From assembly GCA_020747015.1 (NCBI GenBank), contig JAGTJM010000025.1, positions 62,001-126,000 of the forward strand: DNA of 64,000 bases. Reading direction: 5' to 3'. This stretch comes from Pyrenochaeta sp. MPI-SDFR-AT-0127. Lineage: Eukaryota; Ascomycota; Dothideomycetes; Pleosporales; Cucurbitariaceae. Under the pieces are notes generated by a model that worked only from the letters and a program-made list of their open reading frames with translations, did not search any database and had not been told where the DNA came from. The position numbers and the translations under genes are program-made. Shown piece by piece: positions 21,560-33,132 of the stretch (position 1 is its first letter; the number at the start of each line of letters is the position of its first letter).

Positions 21560-22297
21560 ATGGTTCTAACGCTTCATCACCTCGGCATCTCGCAAAGCGA
21601 GCGTATCGTCTTCCTTTTAGAGGAACTAGGCGTTGAGTACAACCTCATCAAGCATACCCGCGACCCCATCCTCGCACCGCGAGCCTTCAAAACTCTCCCA
21701 GGAAACCAAACAGGCCAATCGCCCTTCCTCGAAGATCCGGAAGCTGGCATCACATTATCCGAAAGCGGTGCCATTAGCGACTACATCCTCGGCAAGTACG
21801 CCGACCAAGGAGGAAAGAAATTAGTGAAGGCCTACGGCGATCCAGGATTTGTCAACTACATATACTTTTATAATTTCGCAAATGCCACTTTCCATCCCGC
21901 TCTGTCGCGCGCCATGTTCCTCAGCGCCGCCCAAGCACCCAAGGACAACACCATGGTCCAATACGCCACCCACGGCGTGAACCAAGCCCTTGAAATTATT
22001 GATTCTCATCTCAAGAACAACAAGTGGCTTGCAGGCGACGATTTCACCGCCGCAGATTGCGTGATTGTGTACTCGTTGAGTACAAACCGGTATTTTGGGC
22101 CACGCAGCTATGAGAAGTACCCGAACATCGTGCGATATCTGGGCGATATTGGGGAACGACCAGCGTATAAAAGAGCGATGGAGAAGGGGGATCCGGAAAT
22201 GAAGTTGCTGCTTGGCGCGGAAGCACCAGAGAAGAGTTTGATGGAGGTTGGGGGTGTTACATCGGATGTTTGGAAGAAAAAGCAACAACGTCTTTAG
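21560..22297 (+). CDS. Glutathione S-transferase
   Basis: An intronless 245-residue protein. The start was placed at the second ATG (21560), because CACCATGG is a near-ideal context and MVLTLHHLGISQSERI matches the first strand of a GST. An N-terminal thioredoxin-like domain carries ISQSERIVFLLEELGVEYN and the glutathione-binding SESGAISDYIL (residues ~70-80). A C-terminal helical domain follows, with NKWLAGDDFTAADC and NIVRYLGDIGERPAYKRA. The family conjugates glutathione to electrophiles or reduces peroxides, in the cytosol. It resembles the fungal GTT1/Ure2-type group rather than a named clade. No cluster partners are nearby, so a detoxification role is only generic. Confidence 0.92.
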   Translation: MVLTLHHLGISQSERIVFLLEELGVEYNLIKHTRDPILAPRAFKTLPGNQTGQSPFLEDPEAGITLSESGAISDYILGKYADQGGKKLVKAYGDPGFVNYIYFYNFANATFHPALSRAMFLSAAQAPKDNTMVQYATHGVNQALEIIDSHLKNNKWLAGDDFTAADCVIVYSLSTNRYFGPRSYEKYPNIVRYLGDIGERPAYKRAMEKGDPEMKLLLGAEAPEKSLMEVGGVTSDVWKKKQQRL

Positions 22298-22972
22298 TTA
22301 GAGCGCTTGACTGTGTTTTCTATGAAATACTGCCACTTTTAGTGAACCATTAGCGTTCTCGTGATAAGATTCTCTCATCGAGTATGTGACAATACTCAAT
22401 AAGGTTTTGGCAATGTTTTCCGTTCCTTTCTCGCTGTGGAAGTAAATCAACCTAACCAGGCTATACCGATGAATCGTGAGTTGTTCTTAAAGTGAGAGCT
22501 CGCAGCGCTTTACAGCATTTCCGAGTGCTCAGAGAGAGGGTTCATCGGTATTAAAGCCCGCCATCCATGATCCTTCATGCCATTCCAAATGCATACACTA
22601 GAAATGGAGAAAGTTCTCAGACCCTGCACTTCGTTTCTTGAACGCATCAGCTTGTCTTGCTATGTAACACGACCAAATGTACCGAGAACTCTTACTCATT
22701 CTTTTTCCATAAATCATAAGCAGTCCAGGCAGTCAACAATGTATGGTAATGAAAGAGCTCGGTCCTCAGTGAAACTGCGAAAAGAGGCAGAGCTGCAGCA
22801 TGCATGTTCTCACTACAGACGAGGCAAACTTGCAAATGTGGCAGGTGTACATGTCATGCAACTTCGCCATGTAACGGGTTGAGCGGAGCAATTGTTACTC
22901 ATATGTATGCATATCTGGCACTAAATGGTCATTATCCGAACGATAAGATCAGGCAAGAGCCTTTGCATAACA
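22298..22972. other. Convergent intergenic region
   Basis: 675 bases between the 3' ends of the GST and F-box genes. No gene, RNA or repeat recognised. Confidence 0.5.
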
Positions 22973-24436
22973 TCAATCTATCAAACCATGACTTCCGTTC
23001 AATCGCTGTAGCTCATTCATCTCGTTCAAAGCATCTGTGAGTAAAACACCCTCTTCGTCTACCACAATCACACCCAGAGCAAGCATTTGTGCAGCACCCT
23101 CCATGAACATCTTCCATAAATCTAGACTCCGTGTCTTCTTCTTTTGCAATTCAGTCTTCCACGAATATGGAAGGGGTCCAAGGAATTGATCTTGTTCAAC
23201 GACCCGGAAGCTACGTAGCGCACTTCCGTATGGCAGTTGTTCTACCGCCCTAGCCATCTGCTCAAGACATCTGGCATAGTACCCAATATAATGTCCAAGT
23301 CTCGAGAGAACGACTTCTGTCACAGATATGGGCATGTCCTGGAGCAATTCCAAGATTTTGAACGGTGGGCTGATCTCCAGGCGTAGCAAGTGCGGCAGAT
23401 ATGGGTAAACAGCAGTTGTGATGCCAGGATTGTGCCCGTCCCAGCCAAAAGTTGTTAGATTAGCACCATGTCTAGACATGAAGAAAGACAAAGTAGCCAA
23501 GTCTAAAGACAAAGTGGCTCGGACCCTGAACACCGTAAATTTTGGAAGCGTGGCCCGATTTAACCAGCTCAACACATAGGTCGAGGCTTTTCCGACATCC
23601 AACTCAAGTGAGCGAAGATTTTGCAGATTATGTCCGCCTTCTACGTTAACAATAGGGTTGCCATTATGAATGATAAGGTGCAAGTCCTGGAGAACTGTAA
23701 AATGCTTCATGAGGGGAAGAATCCTTGGCCAGTCACGACATTGGAACGTTATGACCATTTTCTTGAGGTTCGGTGCATGGCAATGCGTGATGATTTCAAA
23801 GTTCTGGACAGAAATAATCATGCGAAGGGAGATTTCACGGAGTAAAGTCAGCCGAGGAAGCAGATCTGTGAATGCCTTTGCAAACTTCCGGGGATAGTCT
23901 TGACCTTCGTATTCTTCGAAGACATCTCTCCGGAGCCAGAGTGAATGAGCCCACGAAGCTTTAACAGAGGAATTCTCGCTACCAGGAGCCATTAGTCTGG
24001 CAAAATAGAAGAATCGATCTGTGGCACTTTGAGTGTGGCCGTCGAATGTGATATGGCGGTACGCGAGTGGCCGAATCAGTTCCTGTTGCTTGTCAGACCG
24101 ATGAACAGGCGACAAAGCAACGTAGGAGATGCGCACTCTCCACTTACTGCACACAAGTTGTAACTTATGCAGATCTTGTACTTTTCCGTACCTGTAGCGC
24201 CTAGATTGGTTGGATATGTGGACATCGCATGTGAGAAGCCGCTCAAAGATGGCAAACCATAGTTCGGCTGGGAGCCGCGACACTGCCGGATGCGCTTCAG
24301 GATGGTAGGGTGATATTTCCATGACTCTTCGGATGCATGTGAGAAAATGAGAGCTGTGGACGGTGATGAAGTGGTCGCAAGGCAACCAAAGCGGTCCTCT
24401 TTCTGAACCGAGCCGAAACCGGCTAGCGTCGCTCAT
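22973..24436 (-). CDS. F-box protein, lineage-specific, with probable 54-base in-frame intron
   Basis: An open frame of 487 codons. An F-box at residues 54-100 reads SRLPAELWFAIFERLL ... LHKLQLVCSKWR. Immediately after it, bases 24083-24136 have a GTGCGC donor and a CAACAG acceptor and are exactly 54 bases without a stop. Removing them joins VCSKWR to ELIRPLAYRHITFDG, the usual continuation of fungal F-box proteins. I therefore favour a spliced 469-residue product. The rest is leucine-rich with irregular LRR-like strands (LPKFTVFRVRATLSLDL, LLRLEISPPFKILELL). F-box proteins recruit substrates to SCF ubiquitin ligases; the substrate is unknown. It may be distantly related in type to the LRR-like gene at the left edge. 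Confidence 0.8.
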   Translation of the reverse strand: MSDASRFRLGSERGPLWLPCDHFITVHSSHFLTCIRRVMEISPYHPEAHPAVSRLPAELWFAIFERLLTCDVHISNQSRRYRYGKVQDLHKLQLVCSKWRVRISYVALSPVHRSDKQQELIRPLAYRHITFDGHTQSATDRFFYFARLMAPGSENSSVKASWAHSLWLRRDVFEEYEGQDYPRKFAKAFTDLLPRLTLLREISLRMIISVQNFEIITHCHAPNLKKMVITFQCRDWPRILPLMKHFTVLQDLHLIIHNGNPIVNVEGGHNLQNLRSLELDVGKASTYVLSWLNRATLPKFTVFRVRATLSLDLATLSFFMSRHGANLTTFGWDGHNPGITTAVYPYLPHLLRLEISPPFKILELLQDMPISVTEVVLSRLGHYIGYYARCLEQMARAVEQLPYGSALRSFRVVEQDQFLGPLPYSWKTELQKKKTRSLDLWKMFMEGAAQMLALGVIVVDEEGVLLTDALNEMNELQRLNGSHGLID

Positions 24437-25826
24437 ATAGGATGCACCCTGTGCTTATACTACCAATCTATAGACAAGGAGAATATGCTGATGCTTGAGA
24501 CACTACAAGGACATTACACACATATCGTTATTTTGCTCCATTCCACGTCGGCTCGGCAAGTTCAAGTCTGCTCATATGTGGAACGAGTTCATTCATCATT
24601 CGCAACGAGATTGGTATGGATTATGGGTGCGGTTAATATTATGAGCTGTTCATATGCTCTCTTCCCGAAATATTACAGTCAAGACGGTGGAGTCTTCCAC
24701 CTAGCCATTGACTTGAGCGATGTTTCATTCGAATCATCTCCATATTGTCTCCTGGACGGACCTCCATGCTCCAGGCAATAGCTTAACATGTCAATCACAA
24801 AAGGGTGGTTGCATGAATACCGCTAGTGTCAACGAGTAAGTTTACGTTTATATTTGAGAATACCTTTACAGCTAAATGGCCTTTGAATGGCAGGATCGGT
24901 CCTCATATAGCTGTCGACGTCGACATCACGTCGCAGTTGTAAATCGGCTATATGCCGCTACACCCGATTGTCCTTGGCGCCAGTGGGCCGGCAACCTTGA
25001 ACGACGCTAAATACGTAGTTTTACGTACGAATGCTAGAATGATGTGATTCACATGTGTTCTATGGTGTAAGGTTTTGCGACCTACCATTGTTAGTGCTTA
25101 AATCGTCATATTTTTCTCAATGAAATTTGTGCGTACAGGAACAGTGAGGTCTGCCAGTATATTTGCTCTCTGTCAACAGCGGTGTAACATACACCTGACG
25201 CGTCAGACTTCGCGGTTTAGACCAGCGCTTCAAGCCGCGTGGTACGCTAGGGAAGGGCCCGTCACTAGTATTTGTTAATGGCTAAAGACCCTGCATTCCC
25301 CAATGCTCAGACTAATTGTGAAATTGAGATCCTTCTGTCCTTGTTGTCTTTTCACGTGGCGAGGATGCAACACAGTATACAGATCATGGCGTCAAGGCAC
25401 AGAAATTTCCCCCCAGGATTTAACTGGGCAGCTTTACGCGAAGCGATCGAGGCACGGGCGTGGTTGCTACGATCCATGCAGATTACAGGACAGCATGCTT
25501 CCAATTCTCTGGCGCGTGGATCCTCGTCTTATGTTTCATGATATCCTTACAAGACATGCCCCCATCTCGCTCTGCTGGATAATCGAATCTCGCGTCAGTG
25601 GATCATCCCCGCAGATTTCTCCGCGACGAGCATCGCAGGCCTGTGAGTCGGGCCACGAAAGGGGTTGTTGGTGTTTTGGCGCCACATGAGGTCATCGCCC
25701 AGACAATTTCCAGGTTCAGGGCCAGCTACCAGCCATTTCCGGTTGCGCGCCGCCTTAATTCATAAAGCATGTTGACCTTGAATTGCTCGTGAGAACATCT
25801 CCATTCCTGCATTTTTGGAACCATCC
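24437..25826. other. 1.4 kb intergenic region at the accessory/core boundary
   Basis: Divergent starts lie on either side. Short frames (24485-24781, 25272-25689) lack domains and splice partners. Nothing else seen. Confidence 0.45.
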
Positions 25827-28018
25827 ATGGACAAACTGAAGTCCAAGGCGCGGTCGGCGCGCAACAGGCTCGCTGAGGCGACGTCTTCGGGCACTGGCAC
25901 TGGCGCGCTTCATGTGCCACATCAATCTCTTGCGCCGCATGCCAATTCAAGTACACACGCGGTCAACGAAGGCTTCCTTGGACCCCAGCCTGGCACGGCT
26001 ACCCACGACTTCGCGACGCCAGACGATCAGCAAGCACGCCAGCCGACAGTCGAACCGCCGACCTCTTTGCAGTCTTCCATCGATGCTGGGGCGCATGTAC
26101 CAAAGCCCTCCAGATATGGCGACCCTTCGTCACTCGTTTCCCACAGGTATGATTGAGCAGGTTGCGAAGAGAGAAGGCCCCATTGCTAATGTTGCTGTGT
26201 TAAAGCACTCTTACGTCGACTGCTAGCAGAGCTAGAAGCAATTCTGCGCCAAATAGGGGACCAGCCCAGCAACAGGCGCGTCGACCACTTGTCGGCGGAC
26301 GGCAGGCCAGTATTGGCATTCGGAGAGTACCCTCTTCAAATGCTTTGCGACAAGTAGCCCAGCAGCCGAACGCTTCGGCACAACGGTTGAATGCGCCATT
26401 GCCAGCAGTAAACGAGGATTGCGAGTTGGGACAGACGCCTTCACGCACGAGCGAATCCACTCTGACAGAGCGGGAACCACAGAGTCGACTACGGAAAGTG
26501 AAGAGTGCGGTCCAAACCAGGATACCATTCTGGGGCAAGAAGGAATCAGAGGCACCCGTACGGGCAACTGGCACGTCCATGCATCCAGAAGACGCATCTA
26601 TGGACTACACTTCGGACATGGTAGACGTCTTGGATACAATTGGTACGCAACGTCCATGACAAGCTGCTGGCTCTTAGGCTAACACGAGTAGACCCCGAGG
26701 TTGCAACCCTCACATCTTTGACGAATATGCAAAACTCCCTCTTCATTCCAAACCTCCCCTTCCTCAATCGCCGACCCACTTACCAATTACGCCGCCGACC
26801 CAGCGAGACCGAGAGTCTGGAAGATATCAACCGAGTCTTGGGGCCGATCTACGCGGCAGAGGCAGGGGCGCAAGCCGCTCCAAGATTACGGCGAACTGAG
26901 AGTGAAGCCACCATGGCCACAGTGGGCACTATTGACTCACACCTGAGCGAATCTCGGTATGCTGTCCTTCCACACGGTGCCTCTCTTGAGGGATGGACAA
27001 AGGAGGACAAGAAGGAAGTGAACGACCATGTACGGCACATGCTCCACTCAAAACGATCAAAGTTCAAGCGCACAATGAGAGGATTTGGACAGTATGTCAG
27101 AAGACGTGAGTACTGCCTTTTTCGATTTATTATTCGCACACTAACTCCATCATAGCTTTGGGCTTCCTCGTCACGCTTTACGCCACCCTCATCACTCTGT
27201 TCGGCCTCGCATGGGTGCTGTTTTTGATTGGTTGGATCAACGTTGGTGGAAAGCAGATTTACGTTGTCCACATCATTGACAGCGTCCTTGTTGCGCTCTT
27301 TGCCATTGTCGGTGATGGCCTAGCGCCCTTCCGAGCCGTTGATACATACCACATGATCTACATTGCCCATTACCACCACTTCACTTGGTCTCGTCGGAAG
27401 AAAGAGATGTTACCGGAGCTACACGATCATAATGACCTTCCCTCAGGCAACGCGCCAATATCTGGTCCACGAACTGTGGACCCTGAAGACCCTGAGAAGC
27501 AATGGGAATTTACCGTCCTGACGCCGAAGCAGCAGCAGAAGCTTGAGCATCATCAAGAGAAATTCTGCAAGTCCCATTCGTTTTACAAACCGCATGAGAC
27601 AGAAACCCATTATGCATTTCCCCTCCGCTTCCTCGTGGCCATCGTTGTTTTGCTCGATTGCCATTCTCTCCTGCAAATTTCTCTTGGTGCCTGCACATGG
27701 GGCATTTACTATAAGAATAGGCCATTCGCCATCACGACCGTCATCCTGATCTGCTCCATCACTTGCAACGCCACAGCTGGGCTACTCATCTGGCTCGGCG
27801 ACAAGCGCACCAGAAAGAAGGATGTGCTAGAGCGCATGAACAGGCAGGAACTGACGGAAGAGGCGATCAAAGAGGTGGAGAGGAAGAAACAGAGAGAAAG
27901 CGAGAGTGAGGAGGACGGGGAGAAGAAGGAGAAAAGAAGGATTTCCCTGGACGCAGTCAGGGGAAAGCTTGGTAACGGGAAGCAGGGAGAAAAGCGCCAA
28001 GAGAGTGCGTACCCGTAA
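25827..28018 (+). CDS. DUF2985 integral membrane protein
   Basis: Exons 25827-26146, 26206-26642, 26692-27105 and 27156-28018 join in phase to 677 codons. Residues 1-380 are Ser/Pro/Gln/Arg-rich and probably cytoplasmic and disordered. At the third junction the sequence enters the DUF2985 domain: RRPLGFLVTLYATL, a first membrane helix through LAWVLFLIGWINV, then VVHIIDSVLVALFAIVGDG and LAPFRAVDTYHMIYIAHYHH. Two more helices (LRFLVAIVVLLDCHSLLQ and ITTVILICSITCNATAGLL) follow a loop, and the C-terminus is a highly charged Lys/Glu coil. The family is common in filamentous ascomycetes and has no known function. The splice frames and domain make the model strong. Confidence 0.9.
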
Positions 28019-28221
28019 GAATGTTCAAGGGTTCTGAATTTTATATGCATATTTCACCATTATGTTGGGTACTTTCGAAGCGTTTCAGCGAATATACCTA
28101 CTATGCCTCAGTGCGATCTAATTGAACAGAGGGAGAGATTTTATCTACTCGAATACACAAGTCTCTTTTAGATCCACTCTTGCCTTTAAATTTCCAGCAT
28201 CCTGAGTAGCTCGACCTCAAC

Positions 28222-28938
28222 TCAACCAGGGGGTTTGACCACTTGCGGCACCAACTCGACCCAATATCCCTATTGGAACATTAGTGCTGGTTAGCAATAC
28301 ATTCTCACATCTTTAGTCGATTGTCACTTACATCAGGATCCTGTACAAAAGCCAATTGCCTGAAAATATGCTTGTACCCTTCATTCACACCTCCAAACTT
28401 CCCTTTTACAACCTCATCCGACAAGCCCATCTGCTCTTCTCTCGCCTCATCCAGCGGCTTGATGATCTCATAGCCGAAGCTGCGCACACGATCAAGCGCC
28501 TCCGCAACATCTGGCACGGTGAATCCAACATGTCCGAACCCCACGCCGGGAGCTGAATAGTCGTTGCCAGAAACATATGCAGTTGAAGCGTCTGAAGGGA
28601 TGTGGTAGAGTTCAAGGAGACCTTTCGATGTACCCAGGGTCGCCATGCCTGCGAACTCGTCACCATGCAATGTCAGTCATGTGTTATGCGCACTACATAC
28701 CCGCATCGCGGGGTCCTAGATAGTAAATAGTCCATGGGCCGGCATTGAAGATGAAAACTACGTGAAGTCCCAAACAGTCACAATAGAAGCCTAGACTCTT
28801 CTGGGGGTCTTTGATACGCAGCATGAGATGGTTGAGACGGTACTCGGCGGTGGCTGGAGAGTTGGGGCGTGGAGGAGGGATGATGTGTTCACCCACTACA
28901 TAGGGTCCAGGTGGATGATTGGCATTACTGGGTGCCAT
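28222..28938 (-). CDS. GLO1: Lactoylglutathione lyase (glyoxalase I)
   Basis: Exons 28701-28938, 28332-28648 and 28222-28269 join to 200 codons. Introns use GTATGT and GTAAGT donors. It has two vicinal-oxygen-chelate halves: RLNHLMLRIKDPQKSLGFY with a metal-binding His, LLELYHIPSD with a Glu, GFGHVGFTVPDV with the second His, and a final GYWVELVPQ with the second Glu in the tiny last exon. All four metal ligands are therefore present. The enzyme turns the hemithioacetal of methylglyoxal and glutathione into S-D-lactoylglutathione, in the cytosol. Length is similar to single-domain glyoxalase I enzymes rather than the 326-residue double yeast enzyme. Confidence 0.93.
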
Positions 28939-29293
28939 ATTGATTTCTTGATTTGATCGTTGTGTGAAGGCTATTTAACGGAAATTGTGCTCCAACAGAG
29001 TTGAACCTGTAGCGTCTGCTTCTGCTTTCAAGTACAATGTCTGGTCTGGATGGATGTGGGGCATGTGGGGTGGGCATTGCCATGATCGACTTATGAAGGA
29101 ACTCGCATTTTTTGAGCGCTAGGCCACGAGCATGTTGATATGGTAATTTTCCAGTTCATATGTGCAGCTTTAAGTTTTGCAGCACATAAGTCGCTGGTGC
29201 AAGAGTCTATTCATCGTAGCCTCATTCTGCCTCATTGAATCATATCGCATGCCCCTACATGTATACATGCAGCCTCGTCGCTCATCCTCTAAC
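28939..29293. other. Gap between glyoxalase start and THS1 3' end
   Basis: 355 bases that must hold the glyoxalase promoter and THS1 3' UTR. No specific element recognised. Confidence 0.5.
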
Positions 29294-31891
29294 CTAGACC
29301 TTATTCTCAAATCTCCGGTCATCCCTCAACTGTACCAGCTTCTTAACTGCCTCATCAAGCGGCACAATCTCGCCACGCTGCTGTGTTTCTTGGTCATCGC
29401 GGTTCCTCCAGTTGACTGCCCTCGCCTTTTGCTCTTCCGCACCAACAACCATGATGAAATTGTACAAAGACAACTGAGCAGTGCGGATCTTCTTCTGCAT
29501 AGTATTACCACTGATGTCGATATCGGCGTGAAGGTGATGCTTTCGCAGCTCAGCTTGAACCTCCTTAACGTAGTCGTTTGCGGAGGGCATGACCGGGATA
29601 ACCATGACCTGACGAGGAGACAGCCAGAAAGGCCAGCGACCAGCGAAGTGTTCAGTGAGGATACTTAAGTCAGGTTAGCCAGGCATTGCAAAGCGATAGA
29701 AATTTATGACTTACGCGATGAATCGCTCAAAGGAACCGTAGATGGCACGATGAATCATAACAGGGCGAGCATAGCCTGGCGGAGGTGGCGGAATCTTCTT
29801 AGGTATAGTGACGTCGCCCTCAAGCTTCTCCTTCTTCTGTTCGAGATGGGTTCCTTCCTTGGGTTGCTCCTCTTTCGTCTTCTCCTCTTTTGGTTTTGCC
29901 GTTGCGACCTCTGAAGTCATGTACTCAAGCTCGAACTGGTTGGGAAGTTGGAAGTCGAGTTGGATTGTGGCACATTGGAACTCCCGTTTCAGAGCGTCAG
30001 ATATCGTGATATCAATCTTAGGCCCATAGAAGGCACCGTCGCCGGGATTCAGCTCCCAAGCGCCACCACCCGCGGCTGTGAACTGATCAAGGGCTTCAGT
30101 CAATTTCGCTTCCGCTTTGTTCCAGGTATCGATTTCACCCAGGAAGCCCTCTGGACGGGTGCTCAACTTCAATTTAAAAGTGAAGCCGAACTTTCCATAT
30201 ACTGCTCTGAGGAAATCGAAAAGCCCGGAGATTTCTTCAGTGATCTGGTCTTGTGTGCAGAAAATATGAGTATCATCTTGCTGGAACCGGCGTACTCGAG
30301 TGAGGCCTGTAAGGGCACCGCTTGCTTCGTTTCTGTGTAAGATACCGAAATCAGCCATGCGAATTGGCAATTCTCGGTAGCTTCGCTCGCGGTGTTTGAA
30401 GATCAGACAGTGGCCAGGACAGTTCATTGGCTTCAAAGCCCACTTTTCTTTCTCGACATCGAAGGTAAACATGTCATCTGCATAATGCTGCCAGTGACCC
30501 GAAATCTTCCACAGCGCCGAGTTGTACATGTTTGGTGACCCCACTTCCTGGTAACCACGATTCCAGTATTCTTCTCGTAGGAAATTTTGCAGTGTATTGT
30601 AAATGATCTGGCCGTGAGGGAGGAAGAAGCATGAGCCAGGGCTGAACTCGTGGAAGAAGAAGAGTTCCTGTTCCTTTCCAATCTTTCGGTGATCACGCTT
30701 TGCGGCCTCTTCAAGGAACTTGAGATGTGCCTGCATCGCATCCTTGTCTGGGAACGAAACACCGTAAATGCGCTGTAAGCTGTCGTTGTTGGCATCACCT
30801 AGGAAGTACGATGCTGAGTTCTTCATGACTTTGAATTGCTTTATCCTTCCAGTGTGTGGTACATGTGGTCCTCGGCACAGATCAATCAGAGGTCCGTTAC
30901 GATAGACGGTGGTGAAGGTTCCATTCGCGATCTTATCCTTGATGATATGCTGCTTGTACTTGTTCGACTTGAACATCTCAAGCCTATGGCTCAGGGTCAG
31001 CAAGACACTTAAAGAGAATAGAATTGTTCTTACAAATCGTCCTTTGAGAGAGTCAGACGTTGGAAAGGCTGCTTTTCCTTGACAATGCTGTTGACAATGG
31101 TTTCGAGCGGCTTGTGATCCGCCTGCTCCACCGCAGCGTTGTCTGGGAGAGCCATCTGCAACACAATTAGCGACGATGGCTAACATTGAGAAGGTCTACT
31201 GACTTCATAGTAGAAACCATCTTCAATTGGAGGACCAATGCAAAGGTCGCAGCCATATCTACGCTCCGATGCTTCTCCAAGTATATGTGCACTCGAGTGC
31301 CAGAAGACCTTCTTGCCTTCAGGGTGGTCGAATGGTAGGAGTTCCAGCTTGCAGCTGCTCTCAAGCGGCCTTTCAAGGTCCCAGAGTGTTTCCTCTGCGG
31401 TGCCTTTGTTTAGACGTGCGATGACTGTGCGCTCGAACAAGCTCTTGCTGATGTTTCGCGCGATTTCTGCGGGACTGGTGACCCATGACTGTCCTTCTAT
31501 AATCTTGCCATCCTCGAGGGTAATGGTGATGCTTTCTGTGTAGAGAGTGACATGTCAGTTGGGCCAAGGGCTGTAGTCGTGGAAAGGAGCGTACCGCGGG
31601 GCTTTTGGGCTACTTCTTCGTCGTACTTTGCTTTGAGCTTCTCGCTGAATAGCCGTTAGCGGGCCGGCAATCAAATAATATGGATGTGACCTACAAGATC
31701 TGAATGCGGTGGTCGATGTACGCTGGGGGAGGGTCGAGCATCAATGGTCGGCCATCTCCACCATCGCCCTTGGGCTTCTTCTCTTTCTTGGGCTTTGGGG
31801 CTTTCTGGTCTGCCTTCTTTTCCGCAGATACAGCGAGGTTTTTCACACCTTCTACAGCCGTATTAACGGCATCTTTGACCGCTTCCGCCAT
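29294..31891 (-). CDS. THS1: Threonyl-tRNA synthetase, cytosolic
   Basis: Six exons, 31695-31891, 31595-31644, 31204-31535, 31034-31155, 29715-30983 and 29294-29663, join to 779 codons. After a Lys/Ala-rich N-terminal extension come a TGS domain ([20 protein letters not shown]) and a second editing-like domain with [14 protein letters not shown] and [12 protein letters not shown]. The class II catalytic core carries [18 protein letters not shown], with a zinc Cys, and motif 2 [20 protein letters not shown]. Motif 3 reads [17 protein letters not shown], and an anticodon-binding domain ends the protein. It charges tRNA-Thr. Between ELEYM and motif 3 there is a roughly 45-residue Lys/Glu/Pro-rich insertion that I do not see a splice site to remove. 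It is divergent from GAR1. Confidence 0.95.
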
Positions 31892-32291
31892 TTTGTATGT
31901 TGCTTGTCGAGCTGGAAGCGGAAAGTGTCAATTTAAGAGCAAGTCTGAGTCAATCCCTGCGCCAAGGGAGGTGGTTTGCAAAGCGGAATGGTCCAATCGC
32001 TGTAGTGTGTGACTGAAAGCCGGAGTGACTCGAAACCAGCCTGTGCGATTACAGCTGAGGTTATTGGAGGACTATATTGACTCCCAATTTCAAGTGCTTG
32101 CACACGCGCGACAGCCCACTTTCGGCTTGGCAGTGCATTTGGTGGGGTTCTGCGGCGCAAGGAGCATCGGCGAAACGTGGCGCCGATTGGTTGCAGGGCC
32201 CAACCTCGATTTTCAGTTCGAACTTTTCGCGAAGCTACTGTACCAGCCCGAACTTCGCGCACCGATTGCATACTCAACATCACCCTACGAC
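31892..32291. promoter_or_regulatory. Bidirectional promoter region THS1 / GAR1
   Basis: The two start codons face away from each other across 400 bases. An ATTGG (CCAAT box on the minus strand) lies at 32186-32190. Both genes serve protein synthesis, so joint control is plausible. Confidence 0.5.
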
Positions 32292-33132
32292 ATGGCATTC
32301 CGCGGTACACCTCGAGGCGGTCGCGGCGGCGGCTTTGGTGGAAGAGGCGGATTTACTCCCCGTGGAGGTGCGCAGCTCGTTCCTGGAGCTCTTCTGTACA
32401 TCATGCTAAACTTCGACAGGACGTGGTGGTGGCTTTGGAGCTTCCTTTGGGCCCCCAGATCAAGTCTTCGGTAAGTGTACATGTCCTCGCTCGCCAAGAG
32501 GTTGCTAACTGTTCTGCAGAAATGGGTAAATTCGTACACGATGTCGAGAACGAGATGTTCTGCGAGTCGATAAATACCAAGATCCCCTACTTCAACGCGC
32601 CAGTCTACCTGGAGAACAAGGTACATATCTACAGAGCTTGGAGAAAGATCATGCGAGCTGACACAGCTGCAGACCCCGGTTGGCAAAGTCGATGAGATCC
32701 TCGGACCGCTGAACCAGGTCTACTTCACGATCAAGCCACAAGAAGGCATACAAGCAAAGTCATTCAAGGCCGGTGACAAGTTCTACATCGGAGGCGATAA
32801 GCTACTGCCACTTGATAGGTATGGTACACTTGCAGCGGTCACTACGACTTTATACTAATGCGGATAGGTTCTTACCAAAACCCAAGCCAGTCGGAGGTGC
32901 TGCTAGGGTCAAGAAGCCTGCTGGTGCAGGAGGTCGCGGAGCACCCAGGGGAGGATCCCGCGGCTTTGGCGGTCGTGGCCGAGGAGCACCACGAGGACGA
33001 GGCGGACCCCCAGGACGTGGAGGCTCACGAGGAGGCTTTGGTGGAGGTGGCTTTAGCCGCGGTGGTGGCGGAGGTGGTTTCTCAAGAGGTGGACGCGGTG
33101 GTGGTGGCGGACGTGGACGAGGCGGCTATTGA
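32292..33132 (+). CDS. GAR1: H/ACA ribonucleoprotein complex subunit GAR1
   Basis: Five exons, 32292-32367, 32420-32470, 32520-32620, 32673-32818 and 32868-33132, join to 212 codons. The layout is classic GAR1: an N-terminal Gly/Arg-rich stretch, and a conserved core with [56 protein letters not shown] and [21 protein letters not shown] long C-terminal RGG-repeat tail follows. GAR1 is part of the nucleolar H/ACA snoRNP that pseudouridylates rRNA. Introns are unusually many for so short a gene, but each has a proper donor and acceptor and phases agree. Confidence 0.96.
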
